Numbered from the stretch's first letter, positions 42,992-53,006 are shown. The stretch is 64,000 nt of DNA from Nocardia sp. NRRL S-836 (GCF_001279525.1 NZ_LGDY01000092.1:1-64000); one strand, 5' to 3'. Numbers and translations are program-made. Notes: generated by a model not told the origin, from the sequence alone.

Positions 42992-45502
42992 GTGGATCCG
43001 GCGGACATCACCACCCTGGATCAGCTGGCCGACGCGCTCGATCAGCTTCGTCGCGACCGGGGCCTGTCGCTGCGCGGGTTGACGAGCGCCGCGGCGAAGC
43101 TGCCGGCGCGCCGCGGACGACAGCCGACTCTGCCGCACTCGACCGCTGGTGATCTGCTCAACGCCAAGTCTGTGCCGGAGGCGGAGACGCTGGAGACGTT
43201 CCTGGCGGCGTGCGGGGTCGGCGGTGAGGAGGCGCAACGGCCGTGGCTGCAGGCGCTCGACCGCATCGCCCACCAGCACCAGCGCCGCCCGGCGGGCGCG
43301 GTGCGGGTCCGCGACGCGCGGCCGCGACTGCTCGGAGTGCACGCCGCGATCCAGGTCGAGCAACCCACCGGGCATGCCCGCAACGGGCGCCGTGACGAGC
43401 TGCCGCAGTATGTGCCGCGGGATTTCGACGCCGACCTGCGCACGAAGCTCACCGTCGCCGGACAGGACGGCGGGTTCGTGCTGCTGGTCGGCGACTCCTC
43501 GGTGGGCAAGTCCCGCGCGCTGTTCGAGGCAGTGCGGGCGGTGCTGCCGGCCTGGTGGCTGCTGCACCCAGGAAACGCCGCTGAACTGCGGGAGCTTTCC
43601 TCACAGTCGGTAGACCGGATGATGGTGTGGCTCGACGAGCTGCAGAACTACCTCGACCGCTCCGGCGGCGTACCGGTGGGCCGGATGCGCGGACTGATCA
43701 AAGCAGGGGCGGTGGTGGTCGCAACGTGCTGGCCCCAGGAGTACAGCAAACGAGCGGCACTGCCGGCCAAAGATCAACCAGATCCCTATGCCAACGACCG
43801 GGGGCTGCTCGACATGGCTGACATGCTGCACGTGTCCGGCACGTTCAGCACCGACGAGCGGCGCCGCGCGGAGGAACTCGCCGTCACCGATCACCGGATC
43901 CGGGTCGCGCTCGACACCCCGGACGCGGGCTTCACCCAGGTGATGGCCGCCGGCCCGGAACTGATCCGCCACTGGGAACAGGCACCCGCCTACGCCAAAG
44001 CGGTCATCACCGCCGCACTGGACGCCCGCCGCGTCGGCGCCCACGCGCCCCTGACCCGCGACTATCTCGCCGACGCGGTGCCTGACTACCTCAACGACCG
44101 GGAGAAAGCCACAGCCCCGATGGACTGGTTCGACGGCGCTTTGGGCCACGCCACCACGCTGCTGCACGGCGCCACCGCCGCCCTCATCCCCGTCGCCGCC
44201 GGCATGGGACGCATCGCCGGCTACCGGGTCGCCGACTACCTGCACCAGCACGCCCTACGCGCCCGCCGCACCGAACACCTTCCCGACACCGCCTGGCATG
44301 CCCTGATCCACCACCACCACCACCACTCCGACGACACCGAGCGCCTCGCAGACAACGCCGAACGCCGCGGCCGAAGGCACGAGACCGTCGTTCTCCACAA
44401 GCAACTCACCGACCGCGGTGACAGGCACGCCGCCTACAGGTTGGCGCACCTCCTTGTCGACGAGGGGCAGGTCGACCACGCACTCCGTGTGCTGCGCACC
44501 CAGGCAGACGGCGGCGACGGGTATGCCGCTTATAGGTTGGCGAACCTTCTTGCCGACCAGGGGCAGGTCGGGGACGCACTGAAGATGCTACGCACCCTCC
44601 TCGGCGGGGACAGCCCCTCCGTCGTCGACGGCTGGACGTCCCTGATGGCTGCGCAGGGACAGGCCCAGGAGGCACTGAAGGTGCTGCGCACGCTCGTCGA
44701 CAGCGGCGACGAACAGGCCGCCTACCCGTTGGTGGAGTTGTTGGCCGAGCAGGAGCAGGTGGAGGAGCTAGGCGCTCGTGCCGACAGCGGCAACCGCTAC
44801 GCCGCCTACCAGTTGGCGGATCTGCTGGCCGTCCAGGGACAGGTGGAGCAGCTGCGCACCCGCGCTGATGACGGCGACGGGTATGCAGCCGTGCGGTTGA
44901 CAGATCTGCTGCTTATGCAGAGGCAGGCCGAGGACGCGCCCCCGGTACTGCGCACGCTTGCAGAGAGTGGCAACAGGGAAGCCGCTTACCGGTTGGTGGA
45001 GTTTTTGGCCGAGCAGGGCAAGGTGGAGGAGTTGCGCACGCGCGCCGACAGCGGCGACGGACACGCCGCTTACCGGTTGGCGGATCTGCTGGCCGAGCAG
45101 GGGCATGTCGACGATGCTCTCCAGATGCTGCGCGCGCTTGCCGATCGCGGCGACAGGCACGCCGCCTACCTGTTGGCGGATCTGCTGGCCGAGCAGGGGC
45201 ATGTCGACGATGCTCTCCAGATGCTGGGCGCCCTTGCCGATCGCGGCGACCTCCAGGCCGTTGTCCAGTTGGCGAAGTTGGGTCGGCGGGGTCAGGGAGA
45301 TGACGTGCTGAAGGTGCTGCGCACCCTGGCCGATCGCGGCGACTTCCAGGCCGCCAGCTCACTTGTAGACCTGCTGGTCGAACAGGGGCGGGACGAAGAG
45401 CTGGAGCGGGAGGTGGCGGCAGGTACAGAAGGGGCATTCGCAGCCTTGTGTCGAGCACGATCACACGAGCCGAGCAGCGCCACGTCGCCTCCCAGCTCGT
45501 AG
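42992..45502 (+). CDS. STAND-type ATPase with N-terminal HTH-like domain and C-terminal TPR/Sel1-like repeats
   Basis: An 836-residue protein. I chose GTG 42992 (AGAGAGGAC upstream; GTG 42923 is an alternative). The N-terminus (about 7-85, LDQLADALDQLRRDRGLSLR) is the XRE-like module common in Streptomyces ATPase/TPR proteins. A P-loop GDSSVGKS lies at 167-174, a Walker-B-like MVWLDELQNYLD near 213-224. After a helical region comes a string of about a dozen 32-residue repeats (AAYRLADLLAEQGHVDDALQ type) to about residue 810. This is the sensor-repeat layout of NLR-like signalling ATPases. The repeats are unusually uniform at DNA level. The partner or effector is not evident except for the divergent small membrane protein. 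Confidence 0.75.
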   Translation: MDPADITTLDQLADALDQLRRDRGLSLRGLTSAAAKLPARRGRQPTLPHSTAGDLLNAKSVPEAETLETFLAACGVGGEEAQRPWLQALDRIAHQHQRRPAGAVRVRDARPRLLGVHAAIQVEQPTGHARNGRRDELPQYVPRDFDADLRTKLTVAGQDGGFVLLVGDSSVGKSRALFEAVRAVLPAWWLLHPGNAAELRELSSQSVDRMMVWLDELQNYLDRSGGVPVGRMRGLIKAGAVVVATCWPQEYSKRAALPAKDQPDPYANDRGLLDMADMLHVSGTFSTDERRRAEELAVTDHRIRVALDTPDAGFTQVMAAGPELIRHWEQAPAYAKAVITAALDARRVGAHAPLTRDYLADAVPDYLNDREKATAPMDWFDGALGHATTLLHGATAALIPVAAGMGRIAGYRVADYLHQHALRARRTEHLPDTAWHALIHHHHHHSDDTERLADNAERRGRRHETVVLHKQLTDRGDRHAAYRLAHLLVDEGQVDHALRVLRTQADGGDGYAAYRLANLLADQGQVGDALKMLRTLLGGDSPSVVDGWTSLMAAQGQAQEALKVLRTLVDSGDEQAAYPLVELLAEQEQVEELGARADSGNRYAAYQLADLLAVQGQVEQLRTRADDGDGYAAVRLTDLLLMQRQAEDAPPVLRTLAESGNREAAYRLVEFLAEQGKVEELRTRADSGDGHAAYRLADLLAEQGHVDDALQMLRALADRGDRHAAYLLADLLAEQGHVDDALQMLGALADRGDLQAVVQLAKLGRRGQGDDVLKVLRTLADRGDFQAASSLVDLLVEQGRDEELEREVAAGTEGAFAALCRARSHEPSSATSPPSS
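45077..45226. repeat. near-identical 96-bp tandem repeats inside the ATPase gene
   Basis: A 54-base block starting TTGGCGGATCTGCTGGCCGA occurs at 45077-45130 and again unchanged at 45173-45226, a 96-bp (32-codon) period. Related, more diverged units run upstream from about 44420. Exact identity over 54 bases points to recent duplication or gene conversion. Confidence 0.85.
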
Positions 45503-46401
45503 GTGGGTGGCCGGGAGTGATCCGGAGCTGGTGTGTCTCTGTGCCATAAGCACTTCAGCCTTTCGGGCACACCCGGTTGCTGAGGTGGCGGCGCAGCAGG
45601 ACACGCACGCCGCGAGCTTCAGCGCCGAGACGCCCGGCACCCACGCCGGATCGGCCAAGGTCTTTCGAGGCCCGTGATGGTTACCGCAGGTGTCGCTCTG
45701 TTCGGGTGGGGCCTGCTCGGGAGAACTGCCGTTGGTCGTGCCGATCGTGCTGTTCTTCGGCGGATGTCTGCTGGGTGTCCACGTGGTGTGGAACTCACTG
45801 CGTCGCCGCTGACGGCCCACGCCGAAGCCCTACTACCGCGCGCGTGGAGTCGAGGAACTCCTCGGTGTCGATCATGGTGGTGCCGGCGGCGTCGTCTCGG
45901 TATGCGTGAAGTTAAAGGCGGCCGGGTCTGCAGACGTGTCGCCCTTGGCGTCGATGCCGCGCGTCGTCGTGGCGATCCGCGGCTGCACGTGCTGCTCCTG
46001 CCGGCGGCTCGGAGTCCCGGTCGTACGTGACGATCCTGGACGGCGTGGCGGAGTTCGACACCGCTGGCCTGCTCGTCGTGGTGTGCGAGAGCTGATCACC
46101 GACGGGGTGGTGACGATGCCGTGCAGGCCGTGCTGGTCGACCTCCTGTGATCGACTGGTCGGCGACGCATGGCGACACGAACGCGCTGGCCGCGAAACCG
46201 GTGTTGCTCGGCGTCGGGTTGGTTGTCGATGTTGGGCCGACACGCTCGTGAATACCTGGGTATCCCGGGCAGGGCGGATCCGCGTCCGACGAACAGTTAC
46301 CCCGCACGGGTATGCCTTAAATGTGAACGCAACGGCGGCCTGGTCCGCCGCGTCGTGAATGAGAACCGCGCAGTGCGATGCCACAGAGGAGGCCAGAACC
46401 G
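45503..46401. other. region without a confident gene
   Basis: These 899 bases separate the ATPase from the first AfsR-type regulator. A hydrophobic run (LPLVVPIVLFFGGCLLGVHV, then VWNSLRRR-stop at about 45726-45813, plus strand) could be a very small membrane peptide, but no ribosome site is evident. Nothing else is supportable. Confidence 0.35.
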
Positions 46402-49365
46402 GTGCACGTCCGCGCTTTGGGACCACTCCAGTTGTGGGACGGGAAGTCCGTGGTCAGCCTGGCTGCGACGCCGGCGAGACTGCTCGCGGCCCTCGTGGCT
46501 CGTCGCGGCCAGACTGTGTCCAGTCATGACCTGATCGCGCTGCTTGAGCTCGGCAGCCCCGACACGCTGCGCTCACACATTCGCGCGGTTAAGAGGGCGC
46601 TGGCACGGCTACCGTTGAAGGACGGCACACCGCTCGTCGAGGTCGTCAACCAGCGGGGGATCGGCTATTCGATGTCGATCGCGCGTGGCGCGATCGACAT
46701 CGACCTGTTCACCGACCTCGTCACACAGGGCACGGAGTGGTCCCGCACTGGCGATCACACCCGCGCTACCAAGGCTCTTGCCGAGGCCATGTCGCTGTGG
46801 AGAGGCGAGCCTCTGCCCGAAGTGGCCTCGTGGGGTCGCGCGGACGAAACCATTCGTCGTGTGACCTTGCGGTTCGAACAAGCACGGTTCACGCGAATGC
46901 AGTCCGAGTTCGCTCTGGGACGTGACGATCATGTGATAACCCACGCGCCTGCTCTGGTCGATGCGCGGCCGACCAGCCCGGAGCTGTGGCGGATGTGGGC
47001 CATTTCCACCTTGCACGTCGCTGACGCTTCCTCCGCGTCAGCGATCTGCGCGCGCGGGCTCAGCGAGTTGCGGGAGCACGGCATCAGCACGAGGCCGCTG
47101 GAGGACCTGCAGGAGCGGATCCTGCGCGACGATCCCGACCTGCGAGCACTCCCACTGGAACAGGGTGGGATCACCGTGTTCGGTGAGCCGCCGCAGGTGC
47201 CCACCGACTTCGTGGGCCGGCAGACCGACCTTGCCGTCCTGCGGGAGGCATTGACGGCCCGGTCGGCGGGTCCGGCGCCGGCTGCCATCGTGCTGCACGG
47301 CGCGAGCGGTATCGGCAAGAGCGCCCTGGCACTGCAGCACTGGCGCGACACCCGTGACGGCGGCGACATCCTGATCTGGGTCCCCGCGGCCTCACCGGTG
47401 ACGGCACGAGCGAGCCTGCTGCGTTGCGCGCGAGATCTCGGCGTGCCCGAGACCGTGCCCGACGACGACGTCATGGACGAGCTGTGGCGGGTGCTGAGCG
47501 CCGGCCCACGCTGGACGATCGTGTTCGACGACGCCGCGGACGCGGCCGCACTGACGGCCTACTGGCCCACCGCCGGCAACGGCGCGGTGATCGTGACGAC
47601 CCAGGCGACCCGGTGGAACACCGGGCTCGCCACCTTGCACATCCTGCCGCTCGACGAGCTCGATGCCTGCCATCTGCTTGAGCGGTGCACCGCCGTCGAC
47701 GAGCACCATGTCGTCAACGAACTCGCGCGGCGGCTCGGCGGCGTGCCGATCGCCTTGCAGGCCGCGGTGGCATCGCTGCGGGCAGGCACCGATGCCACCG
47801 CGCTGCTCAACTCCCTCACCGCGGCTGCCTGGGAAAGCGGACCGGCCGGGTTCCTGCCCGTGTGGCGACCGGCAGTCGATGACCTTCGAACGGAGTCACC
47901 AGCGGCGATGGCGCTGGCCTCCCTCCTCGCGATTCTCGACACCACTCCGGTTCCCGTCGACCTGGTGCGCAGCCGCCGTGACCTGTTGCCCGGTCCGCTC
48001 GCGGACGCGCTGAGCACGTCAACCGGCACGGACGAGATCTTCGCCATGCTCGGGCGCCGGTTCTCCGTCACCACAACGCCGGTCTCCATCAGCGGCATGC
48101 ACGCCCTGATCAAGACCGCCATCACCGCCGAACTGCGAGAGCGGGACGAGTACGACGCGTGGCTGCGCATCGCGGTTGAGCTGCTGGAGTCCGTCCTGAC
48201 ACGACCCGACAGCGACCGACCGGCCTCGGACGTGCTCTACCCGCACGCCCTGGCGGTGGCCGCCGCGGCCCGAGCCGCCGACGCCGAACCGGCCGCCACG
48301 ATCCGGCTCCTGCTGTTCGCCTCAGACCACGCCGCGGTCGCCGGCGAGGTCGTGATCGCCGCGAAGGCCTGCACCGACGCGCTGGTGGTGGAAGAGCGAC
48401 GGTCGGGACGAGACTCCGAAGAAGTGGCCACCATCCAGATGAAGCTGGGGATGCACCTGCGAGACCGTGCCGACCTCGCCGCCGCGGAACAGATGTTCAC
48501 ACGCGCGCTGCGCATCCGCGAACACCACACCGGCCCCCGATCCGCACCTGTGTCGGAAGCACTCGCCGCCGTCGGGATCGTGCTGTTCGACCACGGCAGG
48601 TTCCGCGACGCGCGCCACTACCTCGACAGAGCCATCGCCGTGCAGGCCGGACTGGACGAGGTGTCCCCGGCGCTGCGCCGCAAGACACTGGCGGTCTACG
48701 GGTTCGTACTCTGGCGGCTCAACGAACTTGAGCAGGCACGCGAGGTCGCCCAGGAGGCACACGCTCTCGCCGAAGCCGAGGTCGGCGACGACCATCCGAT
48801 CTTCGCGATGGCACTGGACAACCTCGGCAAGGTCGAGCTGGCTCGCCGAGACCTGCAGCGCGCACTCGAGCTCAACCGCCGCGCGCTGCAGATCCGCAGG
48901 ACCAAACACGGCACACGGCACCCGTTCACCGCGCTGAGCGAGTACCACCTCGCGCGTGTCCTGCGTGAGCGGGCGAACGCGGACGAGCTCGAGGAGGCCC
49001 GGGAGCTGTGTGTCCACGCGCTGGAGGTCTATCACCAGCGCTTCGGCGCCGACTACGGCCACGTCGCGCGGTGCCAGGCCGAGCTGGGCCGGGTCCAGCT
49101 CGCGCTGGGGGAGCACCTGGCCGCCGTCCACACGCTGACCGAGGCGCACGGCGTCGCGATGCGAACGCTGGGCGTCGAGCACTACGAGACCGCACTGTGC
49201 CTGAGCGACCTGGCCCACGCGCATCTCGCCGCAGGTCAGCCCGGCCACGCCATCTCGTGCGCGAACGACGCGATCGCCACGTTGCGTCGCGGCGGCGAGT
49301 TCGATGATCAGCACCCCTACTTATCAGGCCTGATCCGTCTGATCGAGGCCGCGCACGCCCGCTGA
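46402..49365 (+). CDS. AfsR/SARP-type regulator with NB-ARC and TPR domains (first of two)
   Basis: A 987-residue protein from GTG 46402, with AGGAGG at 46387-46392. Order: an OmpR-type winged helix (about 5-90, VRALGPLQLWDG... SPDTLRSHIRAVKRAL), a bacterial transcriptional activation (BTAD) domain (about 95-245, with AMSLWRGEPLPEV), an NB-ARC ATPase with P-loop GASGIGKS at 300-307 and FDDAADAAAL as Walker B, then about ten TPR-type repeats (for example HPIFAMALDNLGKVELARRD). SARP proteins bind direct repeats at promoters of secondary-metabolite genes; the NB-ARC/TPR part makes activity ligand- or phosphorylation-dependent. It is read in the same direction as the next regulator, 86 bases apart. 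Its target is not evident. Confidence 0.88.
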   Translation: MHVRALGPLQLWDGKSVVSLAATPARLLAALVARRGQTVSSHDLIALLELGSPDTLRSHIRAVKRALARLPLKDGTPLVEVVNQRGIGYSMSIARGAIDIDLFTDLVTQGTEWSRTGDHTRATKALAEAMSLWRGEPLPEVASWGRADETIRRVTLRFEQARFTRMQSEFALGRDDHVITHAPALVDARPTSPELWRMWAISTLHVADASSASAICARGLSELREHGISTRPLEDLQERILRDDPDLRALPLEQGGITVFGEPPQVPTDFVGRQTDLAVLREALTARSAGPAPAAIVLHGASGIGKSALALQHWRDTRDGGDILIWVPAASPVTARASLLRCARDLGVPETVPDDDVMDELWRVLSAGPRWTIVFDDAADAAALTAYWPTAGNGAVIVTTQATRWNTGLATLHILPLDELDACHLLERCTAVDEHHVVNELARRLGGVPIALQAAVASLRAGTDATALLNSLTAAAWESGPAGFLPVWRPAVDDLRTESPAAMALASLLAILDTTPVPVDLVRSRRDLLPGPLADALSTSTGTDEIFAMLGRRFSVTTTPVSISGMHALIKTAITAELRERDEYDAWLRIAVELLESVLTRPDSDRPASDVLYPHALAVAAAARAADAEPAATIRLLLFASDHAAVAGEVVIAAKACTDALVVEERRSGRDSEEVATIQMKLGMHLRDRADLAAAEQMFTRALRIREHHTGPRSAPVSEALAAVGIVLFDHGRFRDARHYLDRAIAVQAGLDEVSPALRRKTLAVYGFVLWRLNELEQAREVAQEAHALAEAEVGDDHPIFAMALDNLGKVELARRDLQRALELNRRALQIRRTKHGTRHPFTALSEYHLARVLRERANADELEEARELCVHALEVYHQRFGADYGHVARCQAELGRVQLALGEHLAAVHTLTEAHGVAMRTLGVEHYETALCLSDLAHAHLAAGQPGHAISCANDAIATLRRGGEFDDQHPYLSGLIRLIEAAHAR

Positions 49366-49451
49366 GCAGCAAGCAAGCGTGCACAAAGTGTGCACACTTG
49401 CCTGGTTTCCTCGACACGGGCGCGTGGCAGTGCGCCTGGTAGGAGGAGAAG

Positions 49452-52301
49452 GTGGACTTCCGGATCGACTTCCGGGTACTGGGCCCGACCACCGCCGTCA
49501 CCGGTGTCCCCGGACCCATCAACGTGACCGGCCTGCAGTTGCGCACCGTGCTCGCACTCCTGATCGCCAGTCCCGGTGAGGTGGTATCGACCGACAAGAT
49601 CATCGAGGCTCTGTGGCCAGTGGCCGACGACTCGCCGCTGGCCGGCGACTCGCCGCTGGCCGGCGACTCGCCGCCGTCCGTCGGCCGTCGGCGACCTCGC
49701 AATGCCCTGAACCGGGTACACCAGCTGATCAGAGACCTTCGTGACCTCCTGGGAGTCGACGACCTGATCGTGACCCGTGAACCCGGCTACCTGCTCGCCG
49801 TCAAGCGGTCCGTGACGGATCACGGCCGCTTGCACGCCGCCGTTGCCCAAGCCCGCAGTGAGACCGACCTGCCGAGGCGAGTGGAGATCCTGCGCGACGC
49901 GCTCACCGAGTGGCGCGGCGATCCGTTCGCCGACATCAAAACCGACGCGCTGGAGGCAGCCAGGCAGAGTTTCGTCGATCTGCGCTTTGCGGCGTTCGAC
50001 CTGTGCATCGATGCCGAACTGAAGCTCGGGCGGCATCGAGAGGTGATCGGCGAAATCCGGGAATGGGTGACCCGGCACCCGTTCATCGAGCGTCTGCACT
50101 ATCACCTGATTCTCGCGATCTACGGAAGTGATGATCCGGTCGAAGCGCAGCACGCCTACCTGCGGTTCCGGGACCTGCTGGTCGAGGAACTGGGGGAGGA
50201 GCCGGGCGAGAAGCTGCAGACGCTCATGGAGCAGATCCGCAACCGCGACCCCGCACTTCCGGTGGCGGCGGCGACGAGCGGACCGCTGTCTCCGAGCGGG
50301 CCCTGCGAACAGCTTCCTCTCGTTCCGCGCGGCTTCTCCGGCCGTGCCGACGAGCTGGCGGCGCTATCCGCCGCCGCCGAAGAGGGGACAGGCGCGCTCT
50401 GGGCCATCACCGGCCTCGGCGGCATGGGCAAGACCTCGATCGCCACCCACTGGGCGCATCAGAACGAGCATCTGTTCCCCGACGGGAAGTTCTACGTCAA
50501 TCTGCACGGAGACACCTCCGGCAGCGAGCCGTTGACGACCGGCGCGGCACTACGCGGGTTCCTCGACGCCCTGGGAGTCGATTCCCGGCGGATCCCAGCC
50601 GAGCTTCATGCTCAGGCGGCACTGTGGCGCAGCCTCGTGTCCGGCAAGCAGATCCTCGTCGTGCTGGACAACGCCGCCGACGCCGACCAGGTCGACGCCC
50701 TGCTGCCCGGCAGCAGTAGCTGCACCGTTCTCATCACCAGCCGCGACCCCCTCACGAGGCTCATCACCGCGTACGGCGCCCGCCCTCTGCGCATCGGCGC
50801 TCTCAAGGAGCCCGAAGCGCGCGCCTTGCTCACCGCCCGCGCGGGACACACCCGGCTCGCGGCCGAACCCACCGCGGCGACCGCGCTGCTGGACGGCTGC
50901 GCGGGCTACCCACTCGCACTGAGCATCGTGGCGGGCCGGCTGCAGACCGATACCACGGCCACACTTACCGAGCTCGCAACGGACTTGCCTCACGAGCTAC
51001 TGACCACTCAGGACACACGTGAATCCCACAGGAGCCTGCCCGCGATGCTGTCGTGGTCCTACAACGCACTGCACGACACCGAGGCACGCGCCTTCCGCCT
51101 CCTCGGCGAGGCGCCCGGCCGGGACATCAGCAGCACCGCGGCCGCGAGCCTGCTGGGGGTAGCCGGATCCCAAGCACGAGCGCTGCTGCGCGGCCTGGTG
51201 GATCACTCGCTGCTCGAACGCACCGCGGCCGGACGCTTCCACATGCACGACCTGGTTCGCGCCTTCGCAGCCGAACGCGCCGCCAAGGACGAGCTTGCGA
51301 GCGACCGCGAAGCGGCACTGCGCCGAGTCATCGCGCACTACCTGCACACCGCCCACGCAGCGGACCGGCTCCTGCACCCACCGCGCTCACCGATCCCGCT
51401 GCCACCACCACCTCACGGCTGCACGCCGGACGCACCGCCGGATCGGGCGAGCGCGGTGACCTGGTTCGACACCGAGCATCAGTGCCTGCTCGCCGCACAG
51501 CGACGCGCCGCGGACATCGGCTGCGACGACGCCGGATGGCAACTCGCCTGGGCCATGCACACCTTCCACCACCGCCGCGGACATCGACGCGACCACCTCT
51601 CGTCATGGCAGATCGGCGTGCACTGCGCCGCCCAAGCCGATGCCACCGTCCGCAGCCTCGTCCTGCGCCTGCACGCCGGCGCCTGCGCCCGCGCAGGCAA
51701 ACACCAGGACGCACAAGACTCGTTGCACGACGCGCTCACGCTGGCCGAGCAGGCAGGAGACGTGGCCGGGCAAACTCAGACGCACCACTTCCTCGGCTGG
51801 TACTGGCTGCACCGCGGCGACAACCCGCGCGCACTGGCTCACGCCACATCAGCGCTGGCACTACTGGAAAACCTGGACGAGCCGCCCTGCCTGGCCGACG
51901 TGCTGAACCTGACCGGCACCAGCGCCGCCCACACCGGTGACCTCGACACCGGACACCGGCGATGCACCGAGGCACTGCTGCTCGCACGCCGCCATGCCGA
52001 CCGCGACGGAGAGGCGGCCGCCCTGGACAGCCTCGGCTTCATCGCCGCCGCGGCCGGCAATCACCCCCAAGCCGCCGACCACTATCACCAAGCAGCACAC
52101 CTGCTGTCCGCCCTCGGCAACACCTACGCGCAGGCCAGCACACTCGAACGACTCGGGCACGCGCGCCGTGCGTGCGGACGCGACGCCCGCAGCGCCTGGC
52201 GGCTCGCCCTGAGGCTCTACCGCAGCCAGCTGCGCGACGACGACGCGCACCGCATCGAGAACCTGCTCGGCACAGCCCAGCACAGCGAGAACGCACCGTG
52301 A
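49452..52301 (+). CDS. AfsR/SARP-type regulator with NB-ARC and TPR domains (second of two)
   Basis: A 949-residue protein from GTG 49452 after AGGAGGAG. The SARP winged helix (FRVLGPTTAVTG..., VLALLIASPGEVVSTDKIIE) is interrupted by an insert of short repeats DSPLAGDSPLAGDSPP (about 60-75). The BTAD domain follows (LTEWRGDPFADI, HPFIERLHYHLILAIYGS), then NB-ARC with P-loop GLGGMGKT at 321-328, ILVVLDNAADADQV (Walker B) and GYPLALSIVAGRL (GxPLA motif), and a TPR tail. This is closer to canonical AfsR than the first regulator. The two may be paralogues from an old duplication or act as a pair. The nearest metabolite genes are the FxLD pair at 55.9 kb. Confidence 0.9.
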   Translation: MDFRIDFRVLGPTTAVTGVPGPINVTGLQLRTVLALLIASPGEVVSTDKIIEALWPVADDSPLAGDSPLAGDSPPSVGRRRPRNALNRVHQLIRDLRDLLGVDDLIVTREPGYLLAVKRSVTDHGRLHAAVAQARSETDLPRRVEILRDALTEWRGDPFADIKTDALEAARQSFVDLRFAAFDLCIDAELKLGRHREVIGEIREWVTRHPFIERLHYHLILAIYGSDDPVEAQHAYLRFRDLLVEELGEEPGEKLQTLMEQIRNRDPALPVAAATSGPLSPSGPCEQLPLVPRGFSGRADELAALSAAAEEGTGALWAITGLGGMGKTSIATHWAHQNEHLFPDGKFYVNLHGDTSGSEPLTTGAALRGFLDALGVDSRRIPAELHAQAALWRSLVSGKQILVVLDNAADADQVDALLPGSSSCTVLITSRDPLTRLITAYGARPLRIGALKEPEARALLTARAGHTRLAAEPTAATALLDGCAGYPLALSIVAGRLQTDTTATLTELATDLPHELLTTQDTRESHRSLPAMLSWSYNALHDTEARAFRLLGEAPGRDISSTAAASLLGVAGSQARALLRGLVDHSLLERTAAGRFHMHDLVRAFAAERAAKDELASDREAALRRVIAHYLHTAHAADRLLHPPRSPIPLPPPPHGCTPDAPPDRASAVTWFDTEHQCLLAAQRRAADIGCDDAGWQLAWAMHTFHHRRGHRRDHLSSWQIGVHCAAQADATVRSLVLRLHAGACARAGKHQDAQDSLHDALTLAEQAGDVAGQTQTHHFLGWYWLHRGDNPRALAHATSALALLENLDEPPCLADVLNLTGTSAAHTGDLDTGHRRCTEALLLARRHADRDGEAAALDSLGFIAAAAGNHPQAADHYHQAAHLLSALGNTYAQASTLERLGHARRACGRDARSAWRLALRLYRSQLRDDDAHRIENLLGTAQHSENAP
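49629..49676. repeat. 18-bp in-frame tandem repeat in the SARP DNA-binding domain
   Basis: GACTCGCCGCTGGCCGGC occurs twice in tandem (49629-49646, 49647-49664), followed by a 12-base partial third unit. Each unit encodes DSPLAG. It lies in the loop between the second and third helices of the winged-helix domain and could vary in copy number without breaking the frame. Confidence 0.9.
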
Positions 52302-52428
52302 GCACAGCGCATCCCCGCATCGTCTACATCAGTCGAGGTCACCAGCCCCCGACCGTCGCACCACCGGAGACCACCCGCCGCTGACGGGAACGGCCCGGAG
52401 GGCGACGCCACACAGTCTGGGAGAGATC

Positions 52429-52950
52429 GTGAAGACCTACCTCCGTGCCGTTGCCGCCGCCTTGGTGGCCACGGCGGCCTTGTCCGGGCTGGCCCCCATG
52501 GCCAACGCGGCTCCCACCAAGGCTCCCGTCGAGCACGCACCGGCGGCAGCGATCCAGCTGACCGCCCAGGAACAGGCGCAGTGGGAGCGCCTCGTCTCCA
52601 CCGAGGAAGGACGCCAGCGAGTCGTCACCGAGCTGCAGGAGGCGTTCGCCGGGGTCGCGGGCGTCGGCGTCGCCGCCCCGGAACCCGCCAAGGACGGCGA
52701 GATCCGCACCGAACTGGCGACCGGCATCACCGGTGACCACTTCTGGATCATCGCCTCCTACGCCGACATCGTGAACGGCGCGGTCTGGGCCGGCGTCCGC
52801 GCCTGCCAGCTCAGGCTCCCCGGCTGGCTGTGCACCGCGGCCGGCAACCTGCTCGTCGAGTGGGCCAAGGGCTGGGGCTCCGCGAACGACCACGGCGTCT
52901 GGGCCGAGGTCTACTGGCTGCCGCCGCGCATCGCCGCCGGCCGCTGGTAA
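52429..52950 (+). CDS. small secreted protein, unknown function
   Basis: A 173-residue protein from GTG 52429 (GGGAGAG upstream). A clear signal peptide (VKTYLRAVAAALVATAALSG) is cleaved after PMANA at about 27. The middle is helical and charged (LTAQEQAQWERLVSTEEGRQ), and the last third is Trp-rich (DHFWIIASYADIVNGAVWAG, GWGSANDHGVWAEVYWLPPR) with one Cys pair (ACQLRLPGWLC). Similar short Trp-rich exported proteins are common in actinomycetes without known role. It has its own strong terminator, so it is a single-gene unit following the regulators. Confidence 0.65.
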   Translation: MKTYLRAVAAALVATAALSGLAPMANAAPTKAPVEHAPAAAIQLTAQEQAQWERLVSTEEGRQRVVTELQEAFAGVAGVGVAAPEPAKDGEIRTELATGITGDHFWIIASYADIVNGAVWAGVRACQLRLPGWLCTAAGNLLVEWAKGWGSANDHGVWAEVYWLPPRIAAGRW

Positions 52951-52968
52951 GACCGGCAGCGCCACACG

Positions 52969-53006
52969 AGGTGTGCCCGGCGGACTCGCATCCGCCGGGC
53001 ACACCT
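52969..53006 (+). terminator. perfect 16-bp hairpin terminator
   Basis: AGGTGTGCCCGGCGGA (52969-52984) and TCCGCCGGGCACACCT (52991-53006) pair perfectly around a 6-base loop, 18 bases after the stop of the secreted-protein gene. Confidence 0.85.
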
